Shown here: positions 61,501-64,000 of the stretch, piece by piece
Layout of the letters: each line of letters begins with the position of its first letter
Numbering within the stretch: the stretch's first letter is position 1
NCBI RefSeq assembly: GCF_005239225.2
Contig: NC_133301.1
Coordinates: forward strand, 1,183,001-1,247,000
Direction: 5' to 3'
Source: Populus alba
Taxonomy: Eukaryota > Streptophyta > Magnoliopsida > Malpighiales > Salicaceae
DNA length: 64,000 nt
The notes under the pieces: generated by a model
Databases searched by the model: none
Told to the model about the DNA's origin: nothing
The model's input: the letters and a program-made list of their open reading frames with translations, nothing else
Position numbers and translations under genes: made by a program

Positions 61501-62706
61501 TATTCCAAATCTATAGATCGATGCATTAGATCATAATGACCCAATTAAAAGCAAACTTGAAAAAATAAAGAAGCAAAGATTCTTAACCAAATAAATATTA
61601 AGGGATAAAATTAAAAAAAAATATCAATAAAAAAACAATGCAAAGCAATCATGTGTCAATGTGTTGATAAAAACTAATAAATAAAAGGGTTATACATGAA
61701 ATTGGAGTATAAATATTTTATCTATTTGTTTGATGGAGAATATTGTAGGTATATTCAAAAAATCATTTTCCTTTTCCATCTTCAATTTTAATTTTCTATT
61801 TTATTTCATCAAAAATTTGAAAAATATGTTTATTTGTTGAAAATAAAGGTTGTTTTTTATTAGAAAAATACACCAAGTTTATAACTATTCAAAGAAAAAA
61901 AAATGAAATCATAGTCACCTTAGTATTTTATATTTATGATAGTTTAATTATAAAATTTTAATCTTATTGTACATTTAAATTAAAAATAATCATGAAAATA
62001 ATTATATTTATTAACTAAAAAAATCTTTGGATATACACAATTGTCAAATATAGTTTGTTTATTTGCAATCAATCAAACAAACTACTCACTTGTGAAAAGA
62101 TAATTCTTCATAGAAAAAAAAACATAATTTTTTTACATCAAAAACTTAGTTAAAAACACGTATTTGTATTATAGGTATTTAAAAAACTTAGTCAGAAACT
62201 AATTTTAAAAATAATTTAAGTTTTGAAGTTATAGATTAACTCTTAGATTATCATATTAATTCAAGCCAGTTAAAATAATACATATTATCGGGTTTAACTG
62301 ATTCAAATAAATTATTAAAAATTTAAATATATTTGTCAGGATTTTATTAAATCAATGTTTTTTTTTTATTTAATTTGAAATATGAGTTTTTGGGGTTAAC
62401 GGGTAAAGTTTAATGACTACTATTCATATCAATCTCGCTCGCAAACAATCCTTGATCTCTAGCCCATCTGGCCTGCTAGAAGCCACAACTTCATAGCCCA
62501 CAACACTATGGTTTGGGCTCGTAAACTAAAAGATAGTTTCTTTTTTTGCCGGCTTGCAAAAAGAAAAAAAGAAAGAAAGTAGCTTCAGCAGTCAGCACTT
62601 ACGAACAAGAAAGAACCTGCGAAGTTAATTGAATTCGTGATACGTACAAAGAAATTGTCGAACGAACTGTGAAAGAAGATAAGAAAACACGACAGCGAAA
62701 AGAGAA
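58511..62706. other. intergenic between GDU and ARL1
   Basis: Left end includes the GDU 3' UTR. No other gene is supported. An (ATT)n microsatellite lies near 60112-60132. 60700-62400 is extremely AT-rich. A more GC-balanced patch at 59810-60050 has ACACGTC-like motifs and a minus frame (59994-59788) without a recognised domain. Confidence 0.45.
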
Positions 62707-64000
62707 ATGGGGCTTTTGTTTAGTAGAATGTTCTCTTCTTTATTTGGTAATCAAGAAGCTCGAATCCTAGTCCTCGGTCTCGACAATGCTGGCAAAACCA
62801 CCATTCTTTGTAACGTCCCCCTCTCTTTTTTTCTGCTATTTTTTGTGGGGTTTTTCTACCTCTACTTATTTTTGATGTTTTGATGTTTTTCCCTTTTATG
62901 TTCTGATTTAGATCGGCTTCAAATGGGAGAGGTAGTCTCCACGATCCCAAGTGAGCTTCTTCTTCTTCTTCTTTTATTTTTTTGAGTTGGGAATTAATTT
63001 TTCTGCTATGATTTTCCCTATTATTTTGTTACCGCTAATCTGATGGAATTTTTTTTTTTTATTTTTTTTAAATGTGGTGTAGCAATTGGGTTCAATGTGG
63101 AAACTGTACAGTATAACAACATTAAGTTCCAAGTGTGGGATTTAGGTAAGTAATTGATTTTTATTCCAATAAGTAATATAGTTTTAGAATTGGTTTTACT
63201 ATGTAATGAAGAGATACTGACAGCTAATGTGCAGTAGAGTGATTGAGTTGAGGGGTCAAGTTAAGTGGGTTTGATTGTGATTAACTTGTTTAGCAATTTT
63301 TGTTTCACAGCAGATGTTTACGGTTTTTTTTAAAGGGTCTTAGTGTGTGGATCTGAACTATAAGGGTGTGTGAAATGGCTGTTCGGTTCTAATTTTGTTG
63401 CCTTTGGGTTAATGAAATGAAGGAGGTTTTCTATAGTAATTTTCTAGTATATTTGCTATGCTGTTCAAGTTTATGAAATCAATGTAAATTAAATTGCTTC
63501 GTGGTTTGGTGATACAGGTGGACAAACAAGTATCAGGTAACTTTTCTCCCTTCTTCTTTGAAGAAAATTCAGTATACATTGTGTAGAAATTGTTTGCCAC
63601 CTTTGCTGTTGATTGGTGTTCTTAGTAGGAATGTTGGTGCATTTAGTTTTCATATCGCATAAAGCATATATGTGTCGTTAAGGAGCACAATTACAGAAAA
63701 GCTATCAATTAAATTTCAATGATCTTAAAATCCTTCATGAACTTATCCTTAGTTCTCTCTCGAGTTGTTTGTGTGTGTCTATTCTGATTCCTTGATAGTA
63801 GATATTTGGCATGCAGTAGTCTGTTATTCCCCCATCCCTTCCCTGTGATTGAATTTATTTGTTTATTTCAGGCCATATTGGAGGTGTTATTTCCCAAATA
63901 CTCAAGCTGTAATTTATGTGGTAGATTCAAGTGACACGGAAAGAATTGGAATAGCCAAAGAAGAATTTCATTCAATTTTGGAGGTACTTACAGAGTATCT
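62707..64000 (+). CDS. ARL1: ARL1/ARF-like small GTPase (5' part, runs off window)
   Basis: Five exons with GT/AG borders: 62707-62809, 62912-62950, 63083-63145, 63518-63536, 63872-63984; the rest lies beyond the window. The product starts [15 protein letters not shown], with Gly2 available for N-myristoylation. It then has the P-loop '[11 protein letters not shown]', switch-I '[11 protein letters not shown]', the interswitch 'FQVWDLGGQTSIRPYWRCY' with the G3 DxxGGQ motif, and '[10 protein letters not shown]'. These residues match plant ARL1 (Arabidopsis At2g24765) more closely than ARF1, judged by the start 'MGLLFSRMF' and '[13 protein letters not shown]'. ARL1 acts at the trans-Golgi, recruiting GRIP-domain tethers. 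The NKxD motif and C-terminus are not in view. Confidence 0.95.

Overview
This window looks like nuclear DNA of a woody eudicot, most likely Populus or a close relative. The reasons are a GLR clade-2 cluster, small plant-type introns, many AT-rich MITEs and three tRNA-derived SINEs that share one 3' end. The species is inferred by recognition and was not searched. Exon coordinates were derived by hand from reading frame, GT/AG sites and comparison between paralogues in the window.

Layout. 1-1100 holds a degenerate tandem array whose units each carry two hairpins. 2395-3823 is a decayed Ty1/copia RT-RNase H tail with its LTR. 3826-31135 is a tandem family of three glutamate receptor-like (GLR) copies, all on the minus strand. 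GLR copy 1 (3826-13624) is broken inside exon 2 by a copia element (6353-10950) and a LINE fragment (11156-11690). GLR copy 2 (21873-24966) is truncated and frameshifted. GLR copy 3 (27391-31135) has all five exons, but two single-base indels break the frame. Between copies 1 and 2 lie a coding-poor LTR element with apparently identical LTRs (14349-19079) and a ghost of the last TAF10 exon (21203-21278). The ghost shows that GLR and TAF10 were duplicated together.

From 33198 the window is mostly genic: TAF10 (33198-35190, minus), an NAD(P)-binding Rossmann-fold protein (36142-39729, minus) and a CC-NBS-LRR gene of RPM1/Rx type (41899-44657, plus), which a 5-bp tandem duplication frameshifts. 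A long AT-rich intergenic stretch (44658-57955) carries a 968-bp non-autonomous DNA element, MITEs and a SINE. A GLUTAMINE DUMPER gene (57956-58510, plus) follows. The window ends inside an ARL1-type small GTPase gene (from 62707, plus).

The genes do not form a pathway. The left half is a dying receptor cluster used as a transposon landing site, and the right half holds ordinary housekeeping and regulatory genes. The most unusual signal is the double-hairpin array at 396-1093, whose stems stay paired while their sequences change. Next is the non-coding LTR element, whose 72-bp repeat array is open on both strands.
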